DNA of 40,108 nt from an uncultured Acidobacteriia bacterium (GTDB taxonomy: Bacteria > Acidobacteriota > Terriglobia > Bryobacterales > Bryobacteraceae), in contig CAIRSA010000534.1 of assembly GCA_903881085.1 (NCBI GenBank), positions 1 to 40,108 of the forward strand. Direction: 5' to 3'. The number at the start of each line of letters is the position of its first letter. The first letter of the stretch is position 1. The position numbers and the translations under genes were made by a program. Below are positions 7,752 through 17,156 of this stretch, one piece after another. The notes under the pieces are model-generated. The model made no database searches. It was not told the DNA's origin and saw only the letters and a program-made list of their open reading frames with translations.

Positions 7752-9056
7752 ATGCGCACGCTGGAAACGTATTTTCAATTCGATTCTCTGGGCACCAACT
7801 GGCGCACGGAGATCATTGCCGGCCTCACCACGTTCATCACGATGGCGTACATCATCTTCGTGAATCCTTCGATTTTGAAGGAGACGGGTATGCCGGTAGA
7901 AGCAGTCACCGCGGCCACGTGCCTTTCCGCCGCAATCGGAAGTCTTTTGATGGGGGGCTTCGCCCGCTACCCCATCGCCCTCGCCCCCGGTATGGGCTTG
8001 AATGCGTACTTCACCTACGGCGTGGTGAAGGGCATGGGAGTGTCATGGGAGGTCGCGCTGGGCGCAGTTTTCCTCTCCGGTATCGCGTTTCTGCTTTTGA
8101 CCGCGCTTGGCATCCGCCAGGTGATCGTCAGCGCCATCCCGCAGGATTTATATGCTGCTGTCGCAGCCGGCATCGGTTTCTTCATCGCTTTCATTGGCTT
8201 TAAGAATGCCGGGTTAGTTGTCGCCCATCCTGCCACCATCGTCGGCATGGGAAATCTGCGCGAGCCGTCCACGCTGCTCGCCGTGTTCGGCCTGTTGCTT
8301 ACGGCGGCGCTGCTGGTCGCCGGATTCCGTGCCGCCATGCTGATCGGCATCCTTGGTACAACGGTGGTTGGCGTGTTCGCGGGACTGGTCAACCTGCAAC
8401 CGCAGCCGCTTTCGCTGCCGAATCTCTCCGGAACATTTCTGCACCTTGACGTTGCAGGCGCTTTGAAGCTCGGTGCATTGGAAATTGTCTTCGTCTTCCT
8501 TTTTGTCGACATGTTCGACAACATCGGAACGCTGGTCGCCGTCGGCAAGAGGGCCAACCTCTTCGACGAAACCAACTCCATTCCGCGCGTGAACCGCATC
8601 CTATATTCGGATGCCATCGCGACCGTGGCCGGTTCGCTTACCGGCACCTCAACGGTGGTAAGCTACATTGAAAGCGCGGCTGGCGTGGTTGCCGGCGGAC
8701 GCAGCGGAGTAACCGCCATCGTCACGGGCCTGCTGTTCATTGCGGCCATGTTTCTGGCCCCGATCATCGGCGTCATCCCTGCTGCCGCCACCGCACCGGC
8801 ACTGATCCTCGTCGGATCGCTGATGATGACCCATGCCGCCGAAATTCGCTGGAGCGACCCGTTGGTGGCGATTCCGGCGTTCCTGACCGTCACCACGATT
8901 CCCCTGACATTCAGCATCGCCAATGGACTCGCCTTCGGCTTTACCGCACATACGTTATTGCGGGTATTTTCCGGCCGCCATAAAGAAGTGAACTGGGTGG
9001 TCTATGTGTTGACTGCGCTGTTTCTGGCCCGGTTTATTTACATGGGGAAGGGCTAA
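7752..9056 (+). CDS. AzgA-type NCS2 purine permease (guanine/hypoxanthine)
   Basis: 434 residues, strongly hydrophobic with about 12-14 membrane segments. The N terminus ETYFQFDSLGTNWRTEIIAGLTTFITMAYIIFVNP and the motif ALAPGMGLNAYFTY belong to the AzgA branch of the NCS2 nucleobase transporters. Later motifs FVDMFDNIGTLVAVG and GTSTVVSYIESAAGVVAGGRSG carry the substrate- and proton-coupling acidic residues of the family. It most likely imports guanine, hypoxanthine or adenine. It stands alone between divergent and unrelated neighbours. Confidence 0.9.
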   Translation: MRTLETYFQFDSLGTNWRTEIIAGLTTFITMAYIIFVNPSILKETGMPVEAVTAATCLSAAIGSLLMGGFARYPIALAPGMGLNAYFTYGVVKGMGVSWEVALGAVFLSGIAFLLLTALGIRQVIVSAIPQDLYAAVAAGIGFFIAFIGFKNAGLVVAHPATIVGMGNLREPSTLLAVFGLLLTAALLVAGFRAAMLIGILGTTVVGVFAGLVNLQPQPLSLPNLSGTFLHLDVAGALKLGALEIVFVFLFVDMFDNIGTLVAVGKRANLFDETNSIPRVNRILYSDAIATVAGSLTGTSTVVSYIESAAGVVAGGRSGVTAIVTGLLFIAAMFLAPIIGVIPAAATAPALILVGSLMMTHAAEIRWSDPLVAIPAFLTVTTIPLTFSIANGLAFGFTAHTLLRVFSGRHKEVNWVVYVLTALFLARFIYMGKG

Positions 9057-9105
9057 TTCGATATAACTGCTGCGTTTAATAGAAACGGCCTTACAATCAG
9101 TAGCG

Positions 9106-11469
9106 ATGACTCCAGTAGACCTTGATTCTGCGCCTGATAATAAGATCCGCCGCATTGCCGTGATCTCCATCCATGGGGTTGGAGATCACCTCCCAAACGA
9201 CATGGCGAAGGCCGTGGCGCGCATGCTCCTCAGCCGAGATCACGATCGCTATTCCGCTTTCACTGAGACCACCATGTGCGCCAAGGTTCAGCCGGTTAGG
9301 CTGAAGCGCATGCCAACTCCTCTTCCCGCTGGCGTCACGGCCTGGGGGCCAATGGATGCCCACCGGCTTGCGAATGGGCCACTCGATGAAGCCATCGCAA
9401 CGAAGATGAACAGCATAGACCATGTCTTCATGGAAGGCCAACTGCGAGGCTATCAACCATCCGGCGCAGAGGATTCCTGGGAGTTCCTGCGCCTGGATGG
9501 CGAACTGGCGGCTGAGGGTGGCAAACCGAAAAAGCAGGTGCATATTTACGACATGTACTGGTCCGATCTTTCCGGCGTAGGGAACTCCGCGTTCAGCATC
9601 TTTATTGGGCTTTACCAACTGTTATTCCACCTTGGCAGTGTCGGCTTCAACAATGTGATGGCCGCCGCGTCTTCGCCTACTATTCGTGCCGATAAGAAGG
9701 CGGCTGCAAAATGGGATCTTTTTGCCAAGTACCAGAAAGCGACGGCTGCGATGCTTGCGCTCCCCATCGGCTTGCTGAACCTGATCCTGTTTACGCTCGC
9801 CTGTGTGTTGTTTCTGGTTTCCGCCCTAGCCAAGCACTCGGAGCCCGTCATCGGGTGCGCCACAGCCATTCTTCTAGCGCTGGCGTTTTACTTGTGCCTG
9901 CTGCTTGTACGCTCCTACGATAAGTGGCGGCCCGGCGCTCTCATCACCTTCAAGTGGCTATGGCCGCCTCTGTTGCTGCTCTCTGCCATCAGCGTTTATT
10001 TTGCGCCTCCGTTTGCGGGCAGGTTCCCCGCCATGGCGCTGCTGTTACGGACAGGTGAGGTGGGCTCCTGGTTGCTGACCTTCGCCTGGAGTCTCTTCTG
10101 GATTACAACCATTGCTTCCTGTTTTGCAGGCCGGCAAGCCGTGAAGGCGGTTGAGTCTTCGAAGATCAAAGGCGTAAGCGCTGAAACAGAGCGCGTTCGC
10201 AGCACCAACTGGACGGCGCGGCTCACAATCGGTTTAACCGCCACCCTCTTCTTGCTGGTCACATTTTTCGGCTGGGCCGCCTTTCTACTGGCCGGATCCA
10301 AGATGCTGCCAGCGAATCCAGCGCTCGACAAAAACACCAATGCGTCCGTGATCAAGACATTTTGCCCCTATGACACGCTGTGCTACAAACCGATTCCTTT
10401 CGCCGCCATCGGGAAGAGCGGTGAAACGGAACTGGCCAGCAAGTGGATCGATGAGGCGCTATGGGACGCAGGCGTGCGATTCATCCCAATTTTATTAATG
10501 ATTTCCCTTCTTGCACTGGGCATAGCAATCTTTGCTGTCGGGCCTTCCGTGAAGGACGAAGTGTTCCCACCATCGGGCTCCGATCCGAAACAAGCTGATT
10601 CCCTTGGGAATTGGCTCGAAAACGGGTTCCGGCGGATGCGCCTCGCGGGTCGCCTGCTTTATGGTGGAGTGTTCCTCTTTCCACCCTTCATTGTGAGTTG
10701 CATAGTCTTGTTAGGTATGCTCGAAGGCAAGAAGGGCCTTCTGGAGTGGCTGTCTTATTACGACACCCATGTCGCAAATCTCGTGCCTTATCTGGCGGGG
10801 CTGATTGCCAGCACCGCGGTCGGCGCCCTGGCTTTCAGTGGACGCTTATCCAAAATGGCTCCTGGCCTTCGCACAGCTGTGCGAGTTGGACTTGACGTCG
10901 ATGATTGGCTTCGTGAGCACCCCGAAGGCACCAACCCCACCGCAAAGATCTGCGCCCGCTACTCCTCGTTGCTCCGTCAAATCTCGCGGTGGCGCAACGA
11001 AAGCGGCGAAGGCTACGATTCGCTGGTAATCTTCGCGCATAGCCAGGGTACGGTAATCACCGCCGATCTGTTTCGTTTCCTGAACGTGGAAGCAGCAGAG
11101 GCCGGTGGGTTCGAGAACTACGACAATTCGCTGCTAGGTGTTTTTAAGATGCCGAAGTACCTCTTCACTGTCGGCTGTCCGCTCATGCAGTTGTACCGCC
11201 TTCGCTTTCCCTATTTTTATGGCTACGCTGCAAAGGCCGGCCCCGATCCGGCTAAGTTGGGTTTAGCGAAATGGGTCAATGCTTATCGCACCGGCGATTA
11301 CGTTGGGCGCAACCTTATTGACCGCAAGGATAAGTACGATCCCACGAAACGGCCCGTAATCGTGTCCTTCGAGGAGTTCGCCATCGGACCAGGCGCGCAC
11401 ACTCACTATTGGGATAAAACCGCTGACGCCATAGCCTGCGAACTGGACGCGATTATCCAACAAGCCTGA
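9106..11469 (+). CDS. large membrane-embedded alpha/beta-hydrolase-like protein
   Basis: 787 residues. The N-terminal VISIHGVGDH (residues 19-28) looks like an oxyanion-hole HG motif. The nucleophile elbow SLVIFAHSQGTVITADLF places Ser646 in an A-H-S-Q-G context. A late histidine within GPGAHTHYW near the C terminus could complete the triad. Between these blocks are about six to eight hydrophobic segments, in clusters around residues 220-340, 380-410, 460-490 and 525-590. The lipase-like fold is thus split by membrane spans. The family is seen in other bacteria as an unnamed protein; substrate unknown, perhaps a membrane lipid. The ATG at 9106 is the first in frame. Confidence 0.75.
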   Translation: MTPVDLDSAPDNKIRRIAVISIHGVGDHLPNDMAKAVARMLLSRDHDRYSAFTETTMCAKVQPVRLKRMPTPLPAGVTAWGPMDAHRLANGPLDEAIATKMNSIDHVFMEGQLRGYQPSGAEDSWEFLRLDGELAAEGGKPKKQVHIYDMYWSDLSGVGNSAFSIFIGLYQLLFHLGSVGFNNVMAAASSPTIRADKKAAAKWDLFAKYQKATAAMLALPIGLLNLILFTLACVLFLVSALAKHSEPVIGCATAILLALAFYLCLLLVRSYDKWRPGALITFKWLWPPLLLLSAISVYFAPPFAGRFPAMALLLRTGEVGSWLLTFAWSLFWITTIASCFAGRQAVKAVESSKIKGVSAETERVRSTNWTARLTIGLTATLFLLVTFFGWAAFLLAGSKMLPANPALDKNTNASVIKTFCPYDTLCYKPIPFAAIGKSGETELASKWIDEALWDAGVRFIPILLMISLLALGIAIFAVGPSVKDEVFPPSGSDPKQADSLGNWLENGFRRMRLAGRLLYGGVFLFPPFIVSCIVLLGMLEGKKGLLEWLSYYDTHVANLVPYLAGLIASTAVGALAFSGRLSKMAPGLRTAVRVGLDVDDWLREHPEGTNPTAKICARYSSLLRQISRWRNESGEGYDSLVIFAHSQGTVITADLFRFLNVEAAEAGGFENYDNSLLGVFKMPKYLFTVGCPLMQLYRLRFPYFYGYAAKAGPDPAKLGLAKWVNAYRTGDYVGRNLIDRKDKYDPTKRPVIVSFEEFAIGPGAHTHYWDKTADAIACELDAIIQQA

Positions 11470-11877
11470 CTAATCCCGCTCGCCTGGTTTATCTTCAAAA
11501 AGCGGTTCCGTCTCGTCGGACATCAGTACCCACAAGGCGTACAGGCCGATCGCCGTTCCTACCGGGACATTCAGAATATTCAACGCGTTGACCGCGATGC
11601 CAACCCATCTTGCCCACGGCTGAAATTTGTACAGTCCATACCCGCACGCAACCAGAGGCACCGCAATCAGCATCATATAGACACTCAAGATCAGCAGATA
11701 CAGGCCGCCCAATGGCATTGAGCCAAGCGGTATGACTCCGGCTTCTTTTTCGGCAGCCGTAGCGACCAGTAGCCCATCCTTGCCCCCATTGAAATAGAGA
11801 ATTCCTATTGCGACGAACAGGCCCAGGATGCCAAGCACAATATTCAGGATCGCTAAGTTACGAACGTGCTTATCCAT
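11470..11877 (-). CDS. small four-helix membrane protein of unknown function
   Basis: 135 residues with four predicted transmembrane helices: about residues 8-28, 52-80, 88-100 (weak) and 103-120. The pattern NIVLGILGLFVAIGILYF and KFQPWARWVGIAVNALNILNVPVGTAIGLYALWVLM resembles small DUF-type membrane proteins in which an amphipathic PWAR segment links helices. Its start lies inside the end of the upstream glycosyltransferase gene (25-base overlap), so the two are translated as a unit. Its stop abuts the stop of the convergent hydrolase gene. Confidence 0.75.
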   Translation of the reverse strand: MDKHVRNLAILNIVLGILGLFVAIGILYFNGGKDGLLVATAAEKEAGVIPLGSMPLGGLYLLILSVYMMLIAVPLVACGYGLYKFQPWARWVGIAVNALNILNVPVGTAIGLYALWVLMSDETEPLFEDKPGERD

Positions 11878-13184
11878 TTAGTCTTCAACCATCTTATCGT
11901 TTTCTCACTCGATATTGATAGCGCACTTAACAGGACGGGTATATACACCCACCAGCGCAACGAGCTAGATCCGTCCCACACGCCGCGTACGTTCCACTCG
12001 ATTAACACAACATAAAACAAGGGAGCTAGCGTCAACCAAATGAAGAGCGGCACGCACGGAATCAGCGCCAGCAGGGGCAGAAACCAGGTCATGTACCACG
12101 GGTGCACATTCGCCGCCACAACCAGCAGCGAGGCAATGGTCAGCGCACATTTTTGTTCCAGCGGCCAGCGCTTCAGCGCTATGATCAACGTTGCCACGCT
12201 CAACAATGCAAATGCCGCGCACTTGGCGTTGAATTCGTCCTGCATCATCCAAAGCAGAATGCCGAACAGGCTATCGTTGTTCCGCCAACCGCCGATGAAG
12301 CCGCTCATGAACCGGATATTCTCATCCACATTACTCCAATAGGGTAAGGCCATCGCCACGAACACCGCAGGCGCCGCCACAAACTGCCATCCCCGCCGGA
12401 CGGAAAAGAACGCCGGAATCAGCAGCAAAGGCCAGAGCTTTACCGCCGCCGCCGCGCCAAGCGCTGTGTAAGCGCCCGTCCACTTGTTGTGTGCCGCTCC
12501 CAACAGCGCCAGCAGCAGAAAGCAAATCACGATCGAATCATTGTGTCCGGTTCCCCAGAATTCCAACACCGGCGCCGGCGCCCAAACATAGATCAGCATC
12601 CGCTCCACCGGCACGGCTCGACGCGCCAGCAGCAGCCACAGCAGGCCTATGCTCGCCAAGTCGAATAGTGCCGATGGCATTTTCATCCAATGTGCCTGCC
12701 GAACCGGGTCGTTGGTTAGGCGTTCCGCCAAGGCGTAAGACCAGCGCTCCACCAACTCCGCCAGCGGACCGTAGCCTGCCTTAACATCTTTCGACCCGAC
12801 CTTGGGCCAAGTCTCGTCGCGCAAGTTCCGCCACTGTTCGTCCAGCGGACGCGCCTGGTACGGATTGCCCCCGTTTGCCTGTAGTTTGCCTTCCCAACGG
12901 TAGCGATAGATGTCATCGGAAAACGGCGCCGCCAGCGGCCATGCCGACATTCTGAACATTAGTGCGAACACGAACATAAGGCCCTGCCCCCAACGGCCTA
13001 AGGAGTTCCCCCATACAATTGTTACGGCGATCAGGTAAAATGAATTGATAACAATGTAAAGGAAAATCATCTCCGGAACATGGTTTTCGACAGGCAGCCA
13101 GTGGAACCTCAGCAGGCAGCCTTCGATTGCGGCCCCTATAAGGCAAAGCCAGATCGCTGGTGAGAGTGGAGGGACGATTCTCAT
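11853..13184 (-). CDS. integral membrane glycosyltransferase (GT-C, GT87-like)
   Basis: 443 residues with about ten membrane helices. The first large loop has SDDIYRYRWEGKLQANGGNP, the acidic-residue motif of polyprenol-phosphate-sugar-dependent GT-C mannosyltransferases (GT87-like). The rest is hydrophobic with WAPAPVLEFWGTGHND and VHPWYMTWFLPLLALIP, both typical of this family. It probably adds sugars to a lipid-linked or surface glycan using a polyprenyl-phosphate donor. Its ATG (13184-13182) shares bases with the ATG of the divergent GT2 gene. Confidence 0.8.
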   Translation of the reverse strand: MRIVPPLSPAIWLCLIGAAIEGCLLRFHWLPVENHVPEMIFLYIVINSFYLIAVTIVWGNSLGRWGQGLMFVFALMFRMSAWPLAAPFSDDIYRYRWEGKLQANGGNPYQARPLDEQWRNLRDETWPKVGSKDVKAGYGPLAELVERWSYALAERLTNDPVRQAHWMKMPSALFDLASIGLLWLLLARRAVPVERMLIYVWAPAPVLEFWGTGHNDSIVICFLLLALLGAAHNKWTGAYTALGAAAAVKLWPLLLIPAFFSVRRGWQFVAAPAVFVAMALPYWSNVDENIRFMSGFIGGWRNNDSLFGILLWMMQDEFNAKCAAFALLSVATLIIALKRWPLEQKCALTIASLLVVAANVHPWYMTWFLPLLALIPCVPLFIWLTLAPLFYVVLIEWNVRGVWDGSSSLRWWVYIPVLLSALSISSEKTIRWLKTKWISTFVT

Positions 13185-14802
13185 GCTGATTCATTCAATT
13201 CCGTTAGCATTCCTCGTATCGAATTCGACATACGATCAGATCAAGCGCAACCTGTTCGACGATACCTTCGCCGGAATCCACACGCTGGCATGGTTCGACT
13301 GGGCCATGCTCATCCCCTATTTCACCGTCCTCACCATTCTCTCGTTTTATGGCCTGCACCGCTACGAAATGATCCGCGGCTATTACAAGCATCGCAAAAA
13401 CCGCAAGATGCAGCCCGATTCGCACTTTGCTGAATTGCCGCCGGTTACCATCCAACTGCCGCTGTTCAATGAGCGGTTCGTTGTGGAACGGTTGATCGAA
13501 GAGACCTGCAAGATGGACTATCCGCGCCACCTGCTGCAAATCCAGGTGCTGGACGATTCCACTGACGAGACGCATCCGTTTACCGAAGCCCTGGTCGCCC
13601 AATACCGCGCCATGGGCCACCCCATCGAATACCGCCACCGCACCAATCGTCATGGCTATAAAGCCGGCGCATTGCAGGAAGGCCTGGAGTTCGCCACGGG
13701 CGAAATGGTAGCTGTCTTCGACGCCGACTTCCTGCCGCCCTCCGATTTTTTGCAGCGCACCATCCACTACTTCAGCGATGAAAAGATCGGCGTGGTGCAA
13801 ACCCGCTGGACCTATCTCAACCGCGGCTATAATCTTCTGACCGAAGTCCAGACCATGCTGCTTGACGGGCACTTTGTCCTCGAGCATGGCGCACGTTCCA
13901 CCGGCGGCCTGTTCTTCAACTTCAACGGCACGGCGGGCATTCTGCGCAAGAAGATGATTGCCGACGCGGGCGGCTGGCAGCACGACACACTCACCGAAGA
14001 TTCCGACCTCAGCTACCGCGCCCAACTCAAGGGCTGGAAGTTCGTCTACGTGCCTGAGATAGAGTGCCTCTCTGAACTTCCCGTGGACATGTACGGTTTC
14101 CAAGTCCAGCAATCGCGCTGGGCCAAGGGTCTTACGCAGTGCGCCAAGAAGCTTTTGCCGATGATCCTCAAAGCCGATCTGCCGTGGCGTGTGAAGCTGG
14201 AAGCCTTTTGCCACCTGACGCCAAACATCAGCTATCCGCTGATGATCATCGTCTCGGCGTTGATGCTGCCGGTCATGATTGTGCGTTTTTACATGGGTTG
14301 GCTGGAGATGCTCTTGATCGACATGCCGTTGATCATCGCGTCGTTCTGGTCGATCTCCGCTTTCTACATGCTCTCGCAGCGCGAGCTGTATCCGCGTAGC
14401 TGGAAAAAGTCACTCATCTATTTGCCTGCGCTCATGGCGGCCGGTGTCAGCCTCACCATCAGCAATACCAAGGCCGTGATGGAAGCGCTGCTCGGCGTCC
14501 AGACCAGCTTTGCCCGTACGCCCAAATACGCTATCAGCAGTTCAGAAAAGGTGAAGATCAAACAGTCGGCCTATCGCCGCAAGAGCGGTTCTTTGCCGTT
14601 CATTGAACTCGCCTTCGGGTCCTACTTTCTGGCCATGATCTGGTACGCGATCGATACGTTCAACTTCCTTTCCATCCCGTTCCTGTCCCTGTTTGTATTT
14701 GGCTACTACTGGGCAGGTTTCAGCACGTTGTGGCAGGAATACCAGAGCAAGCTGCAATGGGAGCGCCAACAGCAACTGGCGCTGTCTTCCAAGTCCTCAT
14801 AG
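13183..14802 (+). CDS. membrane GT2 glycosyltransferase, cellulose-synthase/mannan-synthase-like
   Basis: 539 residues. One N-terminal helix (about 40-58) precedes a processive GT2 domain with all the expected motifs: DDS at 124-126, DAD at 180-182, TED at 271-273 and QQSRW at 309-313. At least four C-terminal helices follow (residues 335-420 and 480-520). This arrangement matches CslA-type beta-mannan/glucomannan or glucan synthases that polymerise and export a polysaccharide. GGAGGG lies 9 bases before the ATG, inside the opposite-strand gene. The DUF1835 gene follows after 4 bases. Confidence 0.88.
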   Translation: MLIHSIPLAFLVSNSTYDQIKRNLFDDTFAGIHTLAWFDWAMLIPYFTVLTILSFYGLHRYEMIRGYYKHRKNRKMQPDSHFAELPPVTIQLPLFNERFVVERLIEETCKMDYPRHLLQIQVLDDSTDETHPFTEALVAQYRAMGHPIEYRHRTNRHGYKAGALQEGLEFATGEMVAVFDADFLPPSDFLQRTIHYFSDEKIGVVQTRWTYLNRGYNLLTEVQTMLLDGHFVLEHGARSTGGLFFNFNGTAGILRKKMIADAGGWQHDTLTEDSDLSYRAQLKGWKFVYVPEIECLSELPVDMYGFQVQQSRWAKGLTQCAKKLLPMILKADLPWRVKLEAFCHLTPNISYPLMIIVSALMLPVMIVRFYMGWLEMLLIDMPLIIASFWSISAFYMLSQRELYPRSWKKSLIYLPALMAAGVSLTISNTKAVMEALLGVQTSFARTPKYAISSSEKVKIKQSAYRRKSGSLPFIELAFGSYFLAMIWYAIDTFNFLSIPFLSLFVFGYYWAGFSTLWQEYQSKLQWERQQQLALSSKSS

Positions 14803-14806
14803 GATA

Positions 14807-15715
14807 ATGGTTCACATCGCAAATAGCAGCGGTTCAGCCGGGCAGCTGGGAATCTTCGATGCGTTATCCACCGTTATGGTCTGGGGCGACGCACTTTATG
14901 ATGGTCCAACAACTGAGGGCCTCTCCTTCGCTGACATGAACCGCGCGCGGGCCACATATCTGGCAAGCCAGGGCATGGGGGATTTCCAAGTCATCCTTGC
15001 CGAACTGAACGCCCGCCAGGCCGTCCTTGAAGGTAGCAAAGAGTTCACGCTTTGGTTTCAAGAAGACCTCGGAGACCAGCTCCAGGTGCTTCAGATTCTT
15101 AACTGGTTTCACGGCCGGCAAGATGTCAAGCTATCTCTGGTGTGGGCGCCACAAGGAGCGAAGGCGGATGAACTGGGCGCCTTTTTAGCTGGCCGCAGAA
15201 CCGTGCGCAAAGAGATGCTCGAAGCTGGTTCGGCAGTGTGGCAGGCCCTTTGCTCCCCAACACCCAAGCTGCTGCTTCGCCATCTGAAGACCAGTGCTCC
15301 TGCGATTCCGCATTTGTCCAAAGCATTGGTTCGGTTCCTGCAGGAATACCCCTCGAAATACAATGGCCTTTCCCGTACGGAACGTCAGATTCTGGAATCG
15401 CTCGTCGCAGGCCCACTGACGGCTCTGCAATTATATAGCGCCAGCCAGGACCGTGAAGAATTGCCATTCATGGGCGCAGAACAATTCTGGCTTTGCTTGA
15501 ATCGCCTTGCCCCGCTGCTTGAAGGGTTTGCCCCAGGTGATCTTCACACTCCCGTCGCGATTTCGCCCCTGGGCCTGGATGTCATTTCCGGCAAAGTGGA
15601 CCGGGTTCACCGCTCTGGCATTGACCGCTGGCTGGGCGGGGTGCATCTCGAAGGCAACAGCGTGAGCTGGCGTTGGGACGACTCCACAAAGTCCCTTACC
15701 GCTTCCGCCAATTGA
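14807..15715 (+). CDS. DUF1835-domain protein
   Basis: 302 residues, starting at MVHIANSSGSAGQLG; the reading frame is open further upstream, but that part overlaps the GT2 gene and carries no family similarity. The N-terminal block (VHIANSSGSAG, VMVWGDALYDGP, RARATYLA) is the DUF1835 signature. The middle contains LGDQLQVLQILNWF, also characteristic. The C-terminal third looks like a winged helix (RTERQILESLVAGPLTALQLY). No enzymatic motif is evident. It follows the GT2 gene by 4 bases, so it is probably cotranscribed, but a functional link is not obvious. Confidence 0.78.
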   Translation: MVHIANSSGSAGQLGIFDALSTVMVWGDALYDGPTTEGLSFADMNRARATYLASQGMGDFQVILAELNARQAVLEGSKEFTLWFQEDLGDQLQVLQILNWFHGRQDVKLSLVWAPQGAKADELGAFLAGRRTVRKEMLEAGSAVWQALCSPTPKLLLRHLKTSAPAIPHLSKALVRFLQEYPSKYNGLSRTERQILESLVAGPLTALQLYSASQDREELPFMGAEQFWLCLNRLAPLLEGFAPGDLHTPVAISPLGLDVISGKVDRVHRSGIDRWLGGVHLEGNSVSWRWDDSTKSLTASAN

Positions 15716-15776
15716 AGTTTGTTCTGCTCATGCGGGGTCCGCTTCTTTTGAAAGGCTAAAGAACATGACGCTTCAT

Positions 15777-15843
15777 GGGTAGGACAGGCGACCTGTCCGC
15801 CGTAGCTTTAGCGAAGGAGGATCCGCCTCTCCAATCCCTACCC
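15777..15843. repeat. palindromic dispersed repeat element (FAKATAD-type)
   Basis: Outer arms GGGTAGG (15777-15783) and CCTACCC (15837-15843) enclose a 7-bp hairpin GGACAGG-CGA-CCTGTCC (15782-15798) and the block GTAGCTTTAGCGAAGGAGGA. False translation of the minus strand gives SSFAKATADRSPVLP, a peptide widely seen as a mis-annotation of an intergenic repeat in acidobacterial and some other genomes. The rest of the 258-base gap (15716-15974) holds nothing else I can support. Confidence 0.75.
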
Positions 15844-15974
15844 GGAGCACTAGCCCTATTATTATCAAAGGGATAAGCAACAAAAATCTCGCCATCTCGG
15901 AAAAATCCGATAGCAAACGTCTTACCTAACTGACATACTAAAGCTGCACCTAACTCAGAGGAAAATAGCCTGTT

Positions 15975-17150
15975 ATGGCAAACATTCGCATGTGCCGGTT
16001 GAAACACATCGCCCGCATGGCCGCAGCTGTTGGCATTCTCACGTTGCCTTGCTATGGCGGCACCATCTACTCCGTTACTAATCTGGGAAATCTCGGCGGT
16101 GCGGACATCACAGCAACAGGAATTAATAGCTTGGGGCAAGTTTCGGGCTACGGATTAACCGCAACGGGAGATTACCACGCCTTTCTCTGGGGCGCAGGAG
16201 TCATGACCGATCTGGGTGTTTCCGTGATGAACTTCGCAAGCCAGGCAATGGCCATCAACAGCTCCGGTCAAGTTGCGGGAACGCAGTCAGGAAATGCTGG
16301 CTCACAGGCAGGTACATGGTCGGCTGGAGCGTATACTCCGCTCGGCGGCACGGCAACCTCGGCGAATGCCATTAACGATGTCGGCCAGACAGCCGGGATG
16401 TTCATCACCTCAAACTCTCAAGGTCACGCCTTCCGTTCAACGAGTGGAGTGGTGCAGGATCTGGGAACCATCGGCGGCGGAACTTGGAGCTCTGCTTACG
16501 GAATCAACCGGTCAAGCACGGTGGTCGGTTACGGCATGACCGCTTCCGGAAGTTTTCGCGCCTTTGTCGCACCTGCGGCAGGCGGGATTTCAGCGCTCGG
16601 CACGCTGGGCGGATCCAACAGCTATGGCATGTCCATCAATAACAACGGTCTGGCTGTAGGTAGCGCCACCAACGGGGCCGGATACCTCCATGCGGCCGAA
16701 TGGAACACATCACTATCTAACCCATCTGCCATTGATCTAGGCACGCTTGGCGGATCAAACAGCAGCGCGTATGGGATCAACTCTTCCGGACAGATAGTCG
16801 GCTATTCCTATCTTGCCAACTCACCGGATTCCCATGCGTTTCTGTATTCGGGCGGCATCATGTACGACTTGAACAACATGCTAAACCCCGCCGCCGCAGG
16901 TTGGGAGTTGCTCAACGCCTATGGCATCAACGATCGAGGTCAGATTGTAGGGACCGGGATAATCAACGGCCAGACGGATGCCTTCGTGCTCACTCCGCAA
17001 TTGTCATTAGGTGCGCCCGCCCCAACGGGGGCAAGCTCAACCCCAGAGCCGGATTCGATCGTGTTTGCCGCACTGGGTATGGTGTTCATCGCCGGCTGCA
17101 AGCTTCTTAACCGCCTGAAGCCGGTTGCCATTGTGCAACCTATGGAGTGA
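15975..17150 (+). CDS. HAF-repeat extracellular protein with PEP-CTERM-like tail
   Basis: 391 residues. An N-terminal signal (basic start, AAAVGILTLPCYG) is followed by seven or eight repeats of the HAF family. Repeat elements include GINSLGQVSGYG, HAFLW, DLGTLGGSNSSAYGINSSGQIVGYS and AINDVGQTAG. The C terminus has TPEPDSIVFAALGMVFIAGCKLLNRLK: a PEP motif, a hydrophobic helix and basic residues, the sorting signal handled by exosortase. Such proteins are exported to the outer surface or biofilm matrix. No exosortase gene is in the window. The ATGs at 15990 and 16017 are possible shorter starts. It converges on hslR with a 6-base gap. Confidence 0.85.
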   Translation: MANIRMCRLKHIARMAAAVGILTLPCYGGTIYSVTNLGNLGGADITATGINSLGQVSGYGLTATGDYHAFLWGAGVMTDLGVSVMNFASQAMAINSSGQVAGTQSGNAGSQAGTWSAGAYTPLGGTATSANAINDVGQTAGMFITSNSQGHAFRSTSGVVQDLGTIGGGTWSSAYGINRSSTVVGYGMTASGSFRAFVAPAAGGISALGTLGGSNSYGMSINNNGLAVGSATNGAGYLHAAEWNTSLSNPSAIDLGTLGGSNSSAYGINSSGQIVGYSYLANSPDSHAFLYSGGIMYDLNNMLNPAAAGWELLNAYGINDRGQIVGTGIINGQTDAFVLTPQLSLGAPAPTGASSTPEPDSIVFAALGMVFIAGCKLLNRLKPVAIVQPME

Positions 17151-17156
17151 CAGGCA

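Noticed and set aside
6406..7863. 485-codon plus-strand ORF opposite the M20 peptidase
   Set aside because: Composition is His/Arg/Leu-rich as expected of the antisense frame of a GC-rich gene, and the minus-strand M20 motifs are complete.
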